64,000 nt of DNA from Ahaetulla prasina (lineage: Eukaryota > Chordata > Lepidosauria > Squamata > Colubridae): NCBI RefSeq assembly GCF_028640845.1, contig NC_080546.1:86022257-86086256 (forward strand). Reading direction: 5' to 3'. Under the pieces are notes generated by a model. The model was not told where the DNA came from. It saw only the letters and a list, made by a program, of their open reading frames with translations, and ran no database searches. Position 1 is the first letter of the stretch. Each line of letters starts with the position of its first letter. Made by a program: the position numbers and the translations under genes. This document shows, one piece after another, positions 10,380-20,506 of the stretch.

Positions 10380-10974
10380 TGTTGTGGTCCGGCCTGCGGA
10401 CCTGGCAATGGAGTCGGACAGTGAGGAGGCTGGGGAGGACGATGGGCCAGTCCTGGAGTCAAGGGAAGGCCTGGATGAGGGCTCTGTGTTGGAGGCAGAG
10501 ATAGAGCAAGGGCCATCTGGGAAAAATGTGCGGACTCCGGAACCTCCAGAAGCGGACAGCAGAGAGGCAGAGGAACAGGAGGAGCCTGTTCCTAGTGCAC
10601 GCATGCAAAGAGCTGCCAGAAGGCAAGTGCAGCTGAAGCAAAAAGGACAACTCGGGAGTAAGGCCAGAAGATGACTGGCCACTCCCATAAAGCTTAAAAG
10701 AGCAGCAACGAGCTGGTGGGTTCTTTGTGGAAAAGCAACGTTGAATTCCATTGCTTCTTGTGAGCTCCTTGAACTTTGCGGGGGTTTTCCCAAGAAAAGC
10801 CTTTGGCGGGTTGCCAAAGACAACAAAGGTTGGTGACAAGGTGGAAGGATTGTTTATAAATAATTTGTTTTGGACTAAGCCGAGAATGAATGAATTCTCA
10901 GCTGTTTTAATAAAATAAGTTTGTTCAGGATTGAACTGTGTTTGGTAATCACTACTTGGGTCTCAGTCATAACA
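10380..10974 (+). mobile_element. Solo LTR-C (595 bp) with 5-bp TSD
   Basis: Ends TGTTGTGGTCC...GTCATAACA, giving TG...CA termini. It is flanked on both sides by GTTCT (10375-10379 and 10975-10979). AATAAA near 10910 is a candidate poly(A) signal. No internal region is present, so this is a solo LTR made by recombination. The U3 part carries an acidic reading frame, listed separately. Related pieces lie at 27398, 32373 and 60917. Confidence 0.85.
10381..10674 (+). CDS. Acidic reading frame at the start of LTR-C U3
   Basis: The frame is open from the second base of the LTR to a stop at 10672-10674. It first reads a V-V-V-R-P-A-D-L-A stretch, then from the ATG at 10408 MESDSEEAGEDDGPVLESRE, and ends in a basic tail (RMQRAARRQVQLKQKGQ). 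The same acidic-then-basic protein can be read from the other LTR-C copies (27398-27665, 32373-32752 and 60917-61210). I infer it is the 3' end of an internal ORF of the parent element that ran into the LTR. Whether it is ever expressed from a solo LTR is unknown. It is not a recognised host gene. Confidence 0.4.
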   Translation, partial: VVVRPADLAMESDSEEAGEDDGPVLESREGLDEGSVLEAEIEQGPSGKNVRTPEPPEADSREAEEQEEPVPSARMQRAARRQVQLKQKGQLGSKARR

Positions 10975-11204
10975 GTTCTTTCTTCTTTGTGCTACTGCCT
11001 GCAGATACTGCAACATCCACTAGATATTTTTTTTGTCTCTCTTATCAACAATTGTTAAATCTGGGGTGTTAGGTAGCAGATGCTTGTCTATTTAAATTCT
11101 GAAGTCCCACAGCACTTTAGCGTCTTCATTTTCTATTACCTCATCTATTTTATAGTCCCACCAGTTCTTGCTTGCAGGCAAATTGTATTTCTTGCAAGTC
11201 TTCC

Positions 11205-11238
11205 CGATTTTTATTTTTATTATTATTATTATTATTAT
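11205..11238. repeat. (TTA)n microsatellite
   Basis: About 30 bp of TTA repeat. Confidence 0.95.
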
Positions 11239-11239
11239 G

Positions 11240-11916
11240 GTTCATCACACAGTCAGCCAGATGTTCCGACTGGAATTAGCATCCTGACATTCCAACTTGT
11301 CAAATGGATTTTAGAAATCATTTTAGGTCACTATTTGATAAGTATTTTGTGCCGATATTTACTTAGAAATGCTTTCTGAAGCTTGCTTTATGAGACTAAT
11401 ATCCTAAAATGAAGCTAAGACTGAATAAACGCATTTACAAATAAATGTCCTTAATGGTTGTTTCCTTTGTCATCTCCACATATTTAGCATCATGATTTTA
11501 TCCTCTTAAATTTCAAATTTCCCTTCACTAAATGCTAAATAATTTCCTTATGTTATATGTTTCTGAGCTGATCATCCATTGACGTTAACTCTTAAATTGG
11601 AGTCTCTTCTTCACCCTGTTTTTCATTTCAAAGTTAATCTTAAATTAGTCTGCATGTAGACATTCTTCCCCGGATTCTGTTTATAATTTGTTTTAAAATA
11701 GGTGTCCATTGCTTTGGCTTTGTTAATGTCTTTTCCATAATTAATGTGTTTATTAATGTTCCGTGTGCAGCAAAACTATGATTTCTGAAATCCTGATTAC
11801 TGATCCACATATAGTTTCAGAAAAGCATGATTACCTTCAAAAATTCAATTCCAAGGTCCAGATGTTATACATGATGTGTATCAAATCTTTCTAGAGGCAA
11901 GGTGGAATATAAATAG
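11240..11916. other. No recognisable feature
   Basis: AT-rich sequence without a supported gene or repeat boundary. Confidence 0.45.
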
Positions 11917-11981
11917 CGTGTTTCCCTGAAAATACAACCTACTCAGAAAATAAGTCCTAGCTTGATTTTTACACATGCACC

Positions 11982-13079
11982 TGTCATACCCCCCTCGGAG
12001 TCTAAATCTGCAGGGGGAGATGAGCTGGAACAAGAACTGACAGAGATGGAAAGCACGGAGGGAAGAGAGATGGCGAGATCAATACAGATTGAGACGGCTA
12101 GGATGGAGGAGAGTGCCCCTCCCCCTTTCAAAAAGACACACCTGGGGGGACAGAGATGTAAGGAGGTGCCGGTGAGAGGGGCATTTGTCGGGAACAAACA
12201 TTGAATCTGTGGAGTCTCGTGTGCACTTGCCAAAGTGTGGAGATTGCTGTTGTCGTGTCTCACTCCCCCTCCGACGACCGGGTCTAGGAAGTCCATATCA
12301 AATGTGGCAACGAAGCCTCTGCAGCTTGTCCAATTCCTTCGAGGTTTATCAGGGCAAGCAGGAGTCCAAGTTGTGACTTCAGCGATAGACTCTGATAGCA
12401 GCAAACTAGATGAGACTTTGCTTGACTCAAGGTTGGAATGCCACAAGCAGGTCCTTTATATAGGCTGTGGGGTGTGGCTCCATGACTCAGCATTTATCCA
12501 GGCCTGCCCCTCCCTTCCTTCTGCTGGCATCACCTCTCAGATTTCTGGAAGCGAGGATCCTCCCACTTTGAATTCTCTTCAGCTGGATCTGCTGTCAGTA
12601 ATTCCAGCACATGGCTGGCTTCCTGCTCATATGCTGTAGGAATGAGGTTTATCAGGTTTGTTTGTTCATTCCTGGAATCCTCTCCGGGCATGGGGCCAGG
12701 GCCGGGGGCTGGAGGCATGACAGGCCATTCATCTTCATTATCAGACTCGGAGTCTGATAACAGGCCCAGTTGGAGACGGGAGGGGCCCGGCTGAGGAGAG
12801 GAGGGAGGACGAGGCACAACAGCTGTACTCTGTCTTGTGGGGCTTGCCAGTTTGCCTGCTTTGCTGAACGTCTTGCTCTAGTTACTGTTTAGCTAACCTG
12901 GCTTATTGGACTGCTGGCCCTGGTTGCTGTTTGGTTAACCTGGTTTACTGGACTACTTGCAAGCCACAGGCTTCTGAAGATGCATGTGAGAGCTTTGTAG
13001 TGACTGTGGGAACGTTTTGGGGCACAGTTGGAGCAATAAAGAGGAGTTAGACTTTCGTGCCACACTCCGGGTAATGACA
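11982..13079 (+). mobile_element. Solo LTR-A, itself interrupted by LTR-B
   Basis: TGTCATACCCC...GTAATGACA has inverted TG...CA ends. Flanks GCACC (11977-11981) and GAACC (13080-13084) are a 5-bp TSD with one mismatch. Net length without LTR-B is about 522 bp. AATAAA near 13036 is a candidate poly(A) signal. The U3 part encodes a Ser/Glu-rich peptide (SESKSAGGDELEQELTEMES). Confidence 0.8.
12251..12821 (-). mobile_element. Solo LTR-B (571 bp) nested in LTR-A
   Basis: On the minus strand the LTR runs TGTTGTGCCTCG...GACACGACA. Both flanks are GCTGT (12246-12250 and 12822-12826), an exact 5-bp TSD. A TATA box (CCTATATAAAGG) lies at about 12454-12465, read on the minus strand. Minus-strand U3 carries the acidic frame LLSDSESDNEDEWPVMPPAP. 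Confidence 0.88.
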
Positions 13080-13365
13080 GAACCCAATATAAGCCCTACC
13101 CCCAAAAAATAAGCCCTAATTAAGACCCCGCCCATTCCAGGGTGCACGGGTAAAAATTAAGCTAGGGTGAGGATGTGGGGTTGGAGCTGCCCTACTGCTT
13201 ACCTTTAGACAGTTGCAGCCACACCTCGGGCCATATTTTCTGCTGCTGGCAAGAAGGCCTCTGTAGCTGATAACAGAGCTCTGGATCGATTTTGAGCTCT
13301 GTTATCAGCTATAGAGGCTTCAGGAAAGCCTTGCCGGCTGCAGAAAATATGGGCTGAGGTATGCA

Positions 13366-13550
13366 AGATGTAAGGAGGTGCCGGTGAGAGGGGCATTTGT
13401 CGGGAACAAACATTGAATCTGTGGAGTCTTGTGTGCACTTGCCAAAGTGTGGAGATTGCTGTTGTCGTGTCTCACTCCCCCTCCGACGACCGGGTCTAGG
13501 AAGTCCATATCAAATGTGGCAATGAAGCCTCTGCAGCTTGTCCAATTCCT
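13366..13550. repeat. 185-bp duplicate of an LTR-A/LTR-B junction
   Basis: It matches 12154-12338 over the full 185 bp with two visible differences. It spans LTR-A sequence, the GCTGT junction and the first ~90 bp of LTR-B, in the same orientation. It sits inside the host transposon about 1.2 kb downstream and has no TSD of its own. Confidence 0.85.
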
Positions 13551-13745
13551 GGCTGCAACCAATCGAAGCTGAAGAAGTTCCTGAAGGCCTCTGACAGTGA
13601 AAAGGAGACCGGGGGCGACATGCAAGTGAGGTGAGTCAGTAGATGACACACATACACACATACACACCTTGAAAATAAGACCTGGTGCCTTTTTTGATGG
13701 CAAAAAATATATATAAGACAGGGTCTTGTTTTCGGGAAAACACGG

Positions 13746-14400
13746 ATAATCGAAGAATAATGACATTTAAGCTAGCTGAATTTTTTGTGTTGAAAGAAGA
13801 GAAATCAGCATTGCTGAGAAATGCTTTTCAAGCATTTCTAGAGAGAGCCATTTCTGAGACAGTTTTTCTATTGAGGAAGAACTCTGCGTAGAGTTAAATA
13901 TAAATACATAAAAATATTGTTTTTAATTACACTCTTTATCTTAATTTGATTGCATGTAATAACTGAAATCACTAAGCCTGCATTGTATTCATGCATTAGA
14001 GGAGAGAATCAACACCACTGGAGATTAGTATGAATTCCATATCTGTCAACGTCAGGATAGCAATCAGACTCCTGCCATTCTGTTGATCTTGCAGTATAAT
14101 GAAGGGAGAATTCATTCCCCACTCATTTTCAATTATTCACCAACCATCATTCATCATTCATCAACTATCTGAGCTCCCCGTTGCTATTATCTGAAAGGAG
14201 GACATATATGGCAGTTTTAAGGTGGACATACTTGGATGAGCGAATCTTTCAAGGTAAGGTAAAGGAGAATTTAAGAGAGTGACCTCCAAAGATGCCAATG
14301 TCAGTTTTGGAAGACAATTGTCTTTTTTGCTTCTTAACTGCCACATATTTTAGCTGGGGAAGTTGGGAGGGGGTTGTTGTTGGAGCGGTAGAAAATTAGT
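13746..14400. other. No recognisable feature
   Basis: AT-rich sequence, no supported gene or repeat. Confidence 0.4.
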
Positions 14401-14749
14401 CATAACAACATTCTGCATTCAAGGACATCCTGCGTCTGATGGAGGCTGCCTGAAGATTGTATCCAATTGGGTGTGAAGAGTTGATTGGATAATGTGATGA
14501 ACTTGTGGGTGTGGGGCAGAGCTGTGAACTGTCAAACTGGGTGTGGAAAACCTGGAAGCTTTCAGACTCGAGTTTTCCCAACTGTGCCAACATGACATCT
14601 CTAATAAATTGGAACTTTGAGGAACCTCAAGCCTCAGAGCTTTATTTCGTTGGGGGTGTTCCTTGGAACCCTGACAAACAAGACATTCTAAACAGAAATG
14701 AAAATGCTCTACAAGAAGTAATGGATGGAAACTTCTCAAAGAAAGAGGT

Positions 14750-15165
14750 TTGATAAGACCAACCTAGAATTAATTTCCTGACAGCCAATCCCTGAAGTTG
14801 GTTTGGCAAGAATCGGTACATTCCAACGACTCGCTGACTCTGCCTGACTAATTCTCTGATTGATGAACTTGCTTGGATGAACAACGAGACATCTCAGATT
14901 AACAAAGTTTGGTCTAGTTGCCATGATTCAACCTTTAGATACCCTTGGCCTGTATGATTGGGTCTTCATTGACATACTCTCAAACAGTAGGAACAATTCA
15001 TCAGTGGAACTGTTTGCCTTCAAAAGTTGCCGGTGCTCCAACACTAGAGGTTTTTAAGAAGAGATTGGACAGCCATTTGTCTAGAATTGTATAGGATCTC
15101 CTGCTTGAGCAGTGGATTGGACTAAAAGACCCCAAGGTCCACTCCAACTCTGTTATTCTACATAT
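14750..15165 (+). pseudogene. CR1 LINE 3' end with ~205-bp insertion
   Basis: CR1 words (AATTTCCTGACAG, GAACAATTCATCAGTGGAAC, CCAACACTAGAGG, AGAGATTGGACAGCC) are present on the plus strand. The sequence between about 14783 and 14985 is foreign, bounded by ACAG on both sides. The insertion is not identified. Confidence 0.7.
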
Positions 15166-15180
15166 TACATTCATACCCTT

Positions 15181-16170
15181 TGTCATGCCCCCATCGGAGT
15201 CTGAATCTGAGTTGGAAGACAAACAGCTGACAGAGAGTGAGAGAGTGGCTCCATTGGCTGTGGAGGAAACTGGGGAAGGGCAAAGTCAGGCTGGACAGAG
15301 CAGGGGAGAGGTAGAACAAGGGAGAGGGGGTTCAGATGAAGACCAAGGTCCACTCCCTCCTCATCCTAGGACGCGCAGGGAAGAACACCAGAAGATAGCA
15401 AGGTGGGTTGTGTGGCTTACGAGGAAGGAAAGGGCCACGATTCCCTTCACAAGGCACACCTGGGGATGGAATTTAAAGGAGAGGCAGTTGGGAGGGGCAT
15501 TTGTTGAATTCATCTAGTGTTGAGAATGGGGCTGCATTCCTAGCATTCCTCCTGACTGTTTGAATCAGTGCCGAGCTTCTGTATGCTTATTTTGTCTTGC
15601 TGGAATTATTGCCACGTATTCTTCACTTTTGGGACTCGTTATCTTGCCTTGCTAGAGTGATTGATTGCAGCAATGGTGAAATCCAATTTTTTTTTACTAC
15701 CGGTTCAGTGGGTGTGGCTTGGTGGGGATGGCAGGGGAAAGATATTGCAAAATCTCCATTCCCACCCCACTCCAGGGGAAGGGTATTGCAAAATCTCCAT
15801 TCCCACCCCACTCTGAGGCCAGCCAGAGGTGGTATTTGCCGGTTCTCTGAACTGCTCAAAATTTCTGCTACCGATTCTCTGAACTACTCAAAATTTCTGC
15901 TACCGATTCTCTGAACTGCTCAAAGTTTCCGCTACCAGTTCTCCAGAACCTGTCAGAACCTGCTGGATTTCACCCTTGGATTGCAGTCATTCTGCTTACA
16001 GCATTTGGACTGGAGTATCCTGCAGCCAGAAGCTGCTGCAGGTTTGCGGGAAAGTTTTTTCTCCAGGCCAGAGAGTAAACAGGACACTGGGGGTAAAGTT
16101 GGTGCCAATAAAGGGACTCATACCGGTTCTCTGGCTGCATTGCCTTTGTGCCAAGCCGCAGGTCATCACA
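15181..16170 (+). mobile_element. LTR-A family solo LTR, interrupted by a hAT MITE
   Basis: TGTCATGCCCCC...GGTCATCACA, with flanks CCCTT and TCCTT (4 of 5 match). Net length is about 674 bp after removing the MITE. The U3 part has an open acidic frame from 15185 to 15517 (SESESELEDKQLTESERV). AATAAA near 16107 is a candidate poly(A) signal. Confidence 0.7.
15671..15978 (+). mobile_element. hAT MITE (308 bp) with exact 8-bp TSD
   Basis: CAATGGTGAAATCC...GGATTTCACCCTTG has inverted ends. GATTGCAG flanks both sides exactly (15663-15670 and 15979-15986). It holds only two ~42-bp internal units, making it the shortest clean member of the GGTGAAATCC family here and a useful reference. Confidence 0.93.
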
Positions 16171-16550
16171 TCCTTCTCCCTATAAACATAATAAGATTCC
16201 ATCCAATGTACAGATTCTTCAAAGTGAAACAAATTCAAAACTCCAGAATCTCTCTCTATATATCTATATATATTGAAGTATTTAACCAATATGTTGTGCA
16301 GCAGAACCTTTTTCTTATCTTCTCATCACAAAGGGTCTCCTGGTGAAGTCTGAACTTGTTACATTGCTTTAGAACTTCATACAGATGGTACATCCCTCAA
16401 GACACTTTGTCTCTGACCATGCAGAAAAATAAATCAGATGAGTGCATACATAATCCCACTTTGTGGATTTGCATTAACAATTAACAAGTGGATAGGTTCA
16501 GCATTAAGACTGACAGACCAGGTTTTCGTTGTCATAATTTTATAAAGCAG
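16171..16550. other. No recognisable feature
   Basis: Unique-looking sequence with a short TCTATATA tract at about 16250-16275. Confidence 0.4.
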
Positions 16551-16552
16551 AA

Positions 16553-16845
16553 GAAGGAAAAAAAGAAAAGAAAAGAAAAAAAAGGATAGGACAGGACAGG
16601 ACAGGACAGGACAGGACAGGAAAGGAAAGGAAAGGAAAGGAAAGGAAAGGAGGAGAAGGGATGGGAAGGGAGGAAAGGAAAGGAAAGGAAAGGAAAGGAA
16701 AGGAAAGGAAAGGAAAGGAGGAGAAGGGATGGGAAGGGAGGAAAGGAAAGGAAAGGAAAGGAAAGGAAAGGAAAGGAAAGGAAGAGAAGGGATGGGAAGA
16801 GAGGAAAGGAAAGGAAAGGAAGAAAGAAAAGAAAAAAATGCAATA
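16553..16845. repeat. (GGAAA)n/(GGACA)n purine microsatellite with higher-order units
   Basis: About 290 bp of nearly pure purine on the plus strand. A variant block (GAGAAGGGATGGGAAG) recurs three times at 60-70 bp spacing. The FLSFPFLSFP-like frames are artefacts. Confidence 0.95.
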
Positions 16846-16954
16846 ACAAATACAATTGCTAGCTAATTACAATCAAATATAGATTCAACATGCTTGAGTC
16901 ACATTCTACACCTATAGTCTTACTGCTATGTGGTGATGATCAAGTGGTGATTTG

Positions 16955-17012
16955 TGGTTGTTGTTGTTGTTGTTAGTCGCAAAGTCATGTCCGACCCATC
17001 GTGATCCCATGG
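16955..17012 (-). mobile_element. Bov-B LINE 3' terminus
   Basis: GTTGTTGTTGTTAGTCGCAAAGTC and CCGACCCATCGTGATCCCATGG are the reverse complement of the Bov-B end. Only about 58 bp remain before the adjoining hAT element. Confidence 0.75.
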
Positions 17013-17015
17013 ATG

Positions 17016-17417
17016 ATGGCGTGGTGTGGCTTGGTGGGTGTGGCTTGGTGGGTGTGGCTTGGTGGGCATGGCTTGGTGGCATATCAGGGGAAGGCTACTG
17101 CAAAATCCCCATTCCCTCCCCACTCCTGGGGGAAGGATACTGCAAAATCCCCATTCCCTCCCCACTCCTGGGGGAAGGATACTGCAAAATCCCCATTCTG
17201 TCCGGGAAGGATACTGCAAAATCTCCATTCCCTCCTCACTCCAGGGGAAGGTTACTGCAAAATCCCCATTTGCTCCCAATCAGCTGCGACTCGGGAAGCA
17301 GAGAATAGATGGGGGCAGGGCCAGTCAGTGGTGGCATTTACCAGATCTCCGAACTACTCAAAATTTCCTCTACCGGTTCTCCAGAACTGGTTAGAACCTG
17401 CTGAAACCCACCTCTGG
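17016..17417 (+). mobile_element. hAT MITE, left end missing
   Basis: Carries the GTGTGGCTTGGTGGG words, five ~42-bp units and the right end GAACCTGCTGAAACCCACCTCTG. The left terminus was lost at the Bov-B junction. Confidence 0.75.
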
Positions 17418-17419
17418 TA

Positions 17420-18360
17420 TAAATATGAGAAAGTACGCACAGCTAAATCAATGGCATACAGCAGACCTGACAGTGAATTAGAAGACCACTTTGGCGATTT
17501 GAAGCTACTTCGCTTTTGGTCTTCTGCTTCGAGACTTTGCCCGAGGCATGCCATTATGTAGCATAACCCGTCCATTTTATTATTGCTTATAAATACATTC
17601 AATAGGATGAAACTTATAAAATAATAAAACAAAGTTGGAGAAGGTTTGGGATAAAAAAAGAGCTCTTTTATTAAACCTGATGTATTATGGGGATGGCATG
17701 TCACACCTGGTTACACTAACTGTCATGTTACGCTGGCTTCCTCAACCAGTTACCATAATCGAGGTTGACAGCTGGGAACATTTCCTGCCTTAAATGCTGT
17801 ACGTGAAGCTAAATTCTCCACAGCGCCAAGGAAGAAATCTGCCTCTTTAAATGACTTTCTCATAAAAGTCAAGTCCATGATCTTTAAATGCAATTGAAGG
17901 CTCCATTTTCTATGAAATAATAAACCTCTGTCTAGTCTGGAAACTGCAGGTGGGGCGAGATTGGCTGCTTCTAGGAAAGCAACAGTTTTTCTGCGTATAC
18001 AAAAACAGCAGGCCGTAAGAGAGATGGCGGCTGGAAGCCTCTCCCAGGAAACGAGCCCTTCGGAATCAAAGGTTGGTCGTCCAACCGTGAGGTTCTCTCA
18101 TCCACTTAGCTTCCTCTCCATTTTATTTTTCCCGCCTAGTTCTTGAGGCAGCGACGTGAGGCAGCTTTACAATAGGAGAAATTGCAATAATTAAACCCAA
18201 CAGCTAAAAGCTAATCAGAGGGTTTGCGTGCCGTCAGCCTCCGCGAACTTGGCGGAAGAAAAAAGTTATTTAACCATTTTTTTTTCTTCTTAAAAAAATA
18301 ATTTTTTATTAAACAGATTTTTTTAAGAAAAAAAGAAAAAAGAAAAAAAGAAATATTAGC
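17420..18360. other. Non-repetitive stretch; possible host DNA
   Basis: No repeat family was recognised. 17700-18180 is less AT-biased than its surroundings. A 61-codon frame at 17961-18146 shows no recognisable domain and I do not call it a gene. Confidence 0.35.
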
Positions 18361-18369
18361 ACTTTCTTC

Positions 18370-18400
18370 TTTTCAACAGTTTTGTTGAAACTGTTGAAAA
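18370..18400. repeat. 13-bp perfect inverted repeat
   Basis: TTTTCAACAGTTT (18370-18382) and AAACTGTTGAAAA (18388-18400) are separated by TGTTG. Confidence 0.9.
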
Positions 18401-18452
18401 GCGTCGGTGATCAATACTTATACATCAGCGTCGGTGATCAATACTTATACAT
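18400..18452. repeat. 26-bp tandem direct repeat
   Basis: 18400-18425 and 18427-18452 are identical (core GCGTCGGTGATCAATACTTA), separated by one base, and start at the foot of the adjacent hairpin. Confidence 0.92.
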
Positions 18453-18597
18453 TTTCTCTCTCTTATCCTAATGTATCTTTTATACATATATTTCTAATAT
18501 ATTATATATATATCACTATAATATATTATATTATTCTGATTATTTTATTTACATATATACTTAGATATACACGTCTACCCAATTTCCTTTCCACAAA

Positions 18598-19028
18598 AGA
18601 GCAATAAAGATCATTAGGGGATTAAAATGTATGAAGAATGGTTGTAGGAACTGGATATGTCTAGTTTTATGAAAAGAAGGACTAGGGGAGACATGATAGC
18701 ATTGTTCCAACATCTCAGGGGCTGCTACAAAGAAGAGGGAGTCAAGCTATTCTCCAAAGCACCTGAAGACAGGACAAGGAGCAATGGATGAAAAACCTAT
18801 TAAGGAAAGAAGCAACCTAGAACTAAGGAGAAATTTCCTGACCATTAGAACAATTCATCAGTGGAACTACTTGCCTCCAGAAGTTGTGAATGCTCCAACA
18901 CTGGAAGTTTTTAAGAAGAGGTTGGATAACTATTTGTATGAAGTGGTGTAGGGTTTCCTGTCTAAGCAGGGGTTTGGAATAGAGGACCTCCAAGGTCCTT
19001 TCCAACTGTTATTCTATTCTATTCTAAA
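18598..19028 (+). pseudogene. CR1 LINE 3' end
   Basis: Plus-strand CR1 words run from AGGACTAGGGGAGACATGATAGC to CTCCAAGGTCC, ending in ATTCTATTCTATTCT. The frame has stops. The 5' end is truncated. Confidence 0.82.
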
Positions 19029-19213
19029 AGTGAATTTTACAATGGTACAAAAGAGATGCTGAGGCCGTAGAAAGAATGTAGAGAAGAGCAATAGAGATGA
19101 TAAGAGATCCGGAAGCTAAACCATATAATGAACTGTTAAGGGAACTAGAAATGTTTAGCCTAAAGAAAAGAAGGCTCACTGGAGATGTATAGCGTCTTCC
19201 AATATATGAAGAG
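19029..19213 (+). pseudogene. Second, more diverged CR1 fragment
   Basis: AGATGCTGAGGCCGTAGAAAG and GAGAAGAGCAATAGAGATGA align to the CR1 segment just before the piece at 18598, but at clearly greater divergence, suggesting a separate older insertion. Confidence 0.5.
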
Positions 19214-19310
19214 TAGCCAGTACTTGAAGGAGGGTTAATTTGTTCTCCCAGGCTTTCCTAGCAGAATATTCTCTGTAGACTTTCAATATCAGATATTGGT
19301 ACTGAAAACA

Positions 19311-19512
19311 TTCTTCTTCTTCTTCTTCTTCTCCTTCTCCTTCTCCTTCTCCTTCTCCTTCTCCTCCTCCTCCTCCTCCTCCTCCTCTTCTTCCCCTTCC
19401 CCTCCTCTCCCCTTCCCCCTCTTCTTCCCCTTCCTTCAATCCTTCCTTCCTTCCTTCCTTCCTTCCTTCCTTCCTTCAATCCTTCCTTCCTTCCTTCCTT
19501 CCTTCCTTCCTT
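19311..19512. repeat. Pyrimidine microsatellites (TTC, TCC, TTCC)
   Basis: Consecutive CTT, CTC and CCTT arrays. The Arg-rich, Glu-rich and Pro-rich frames seen here are artefacts. Confidence 0.95.
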
Positions 19513-19599
19513 TCTTATTTACTTCAAAAATATCTTGGTGACTTGCATCACCAGAAGATATAATTAAACATTTAAAAGATCAGAACAAAAGCCTGCACT

Positions 19600-19600
<1 letters not shown>

Positions 19601-19680
<80 letters not shown>
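19601..19680. repeat. (ATA)n microsatellite
   Basis: About 80 bp of ATA trinucleotide repeat. Confidence 0.97.
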
Positions 19681-19685
<5 letters not shown>

Positions 19686-20506
19686 CTGAAGCAACTAAAA
19701 GCATTGCAGGCTTTCCATGGCACCCCAAGTTCCAAATCTTCAGGACCTTCCAGAACCCCAAGAGAGTGGGTGTCATACATTATGCTGTTTCAAATATTCT
19801 CTCCAGATTTTTTTGTTTTGTTAATCCACTGGGAAGAAATCACGCAAAAGATACAGGACAGACTGAAATTGCCAGGGGACATTTTCTCTCTCAGCAGATG
19901 AATACAGATTTCTTTCCCTGGACTTTTTCAACTAGTCAGTTGTCTCATTATTCTTTCAAGGAAACCGCAGAGAAGTTTCTAACTTGAAAAGTTTCTCGCA
20001 CAATTGGAACCATGCGAAGTATTTTAAAAATTAACGCAAGTTAGAAGAGATCTCCTTGCCACCATACAGAGTTTAGAATGTAGTTATCTGTACTGTGGAT
20101 GCCTTTTGAATTCATCGTTCCATGCAGCTGCCGGTTGAAAAAGAAAATTGAATTCACATCAAACAAGATCCCCAACCGAATCGTATTTAAAAATCCCTAT
20201 AGAATAGTTGATCCATACTACTGTGTTTCCTAATATATAAACAGTATCACCATCCATTCTTCAAGTCCTAATTTCTTAGCATTATTTCTTATTCAATTCT
20301 TACATTAAAACCCTTTAGCTTAATTAACCTTCCACATCTTATCTTAATCTCTTCTTGGTACATAACACACAATATCAGTGGTCCACCCTAATTTCCATTT
20401 CTAACATCAATTATTGAAAACACCTAACATAATTATTTATTAATTTTTATAATCAATTCCATTCTTCTTCTTTTTTTTTGTTTTTTTTATCTTAATATCT
20501 TCTATA

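Larger units (their letters stand above)
10240..11210 (-). pseudogene. LINE-like remnant of unassigned clade, split by solo LTR-C
   Basis: The flanks of the LTR (10240-10374 and 10980-11210) read on the minus strand as a decayed coding segment with a KALQTEVEQL-like and GALG-like pattern common at the C-terminus of some non-LTR retrotransposons. I cannot place the clade. Treat it as low confidence. Confidence 0.35.
11917..13744 (+). mobile_element. TIR DNA transposon (MITE) hosting nested LTRs
   Basis: Ends CGTGTTTCCCTGAAAATA and TCTTGTTTTCGGGAAAACACG are inverted repeats. A sister copy without the LTRs lies at 21193-22164. The interior contains words such as GGGTGCACGGGTAAAAATTA and CTTTAGACAGTTGCAGCCA. 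LTR-A (11982-13079) is inserted after GCACC. No transposase is encoded. The superfamily is uncertain. Confidence 0.75.

Noticed and set aside
10363..10674. Host gene for an acidic nuclear protein
   Set aside because: The frame lies wholly inside a solo LTR with a TSD and recurs in other LTR copies.
17961..18146. Small host ORF (61 codons)
   Set aside because: No recognisable domain and no splice or promoter support; length is not exceptional by chance.
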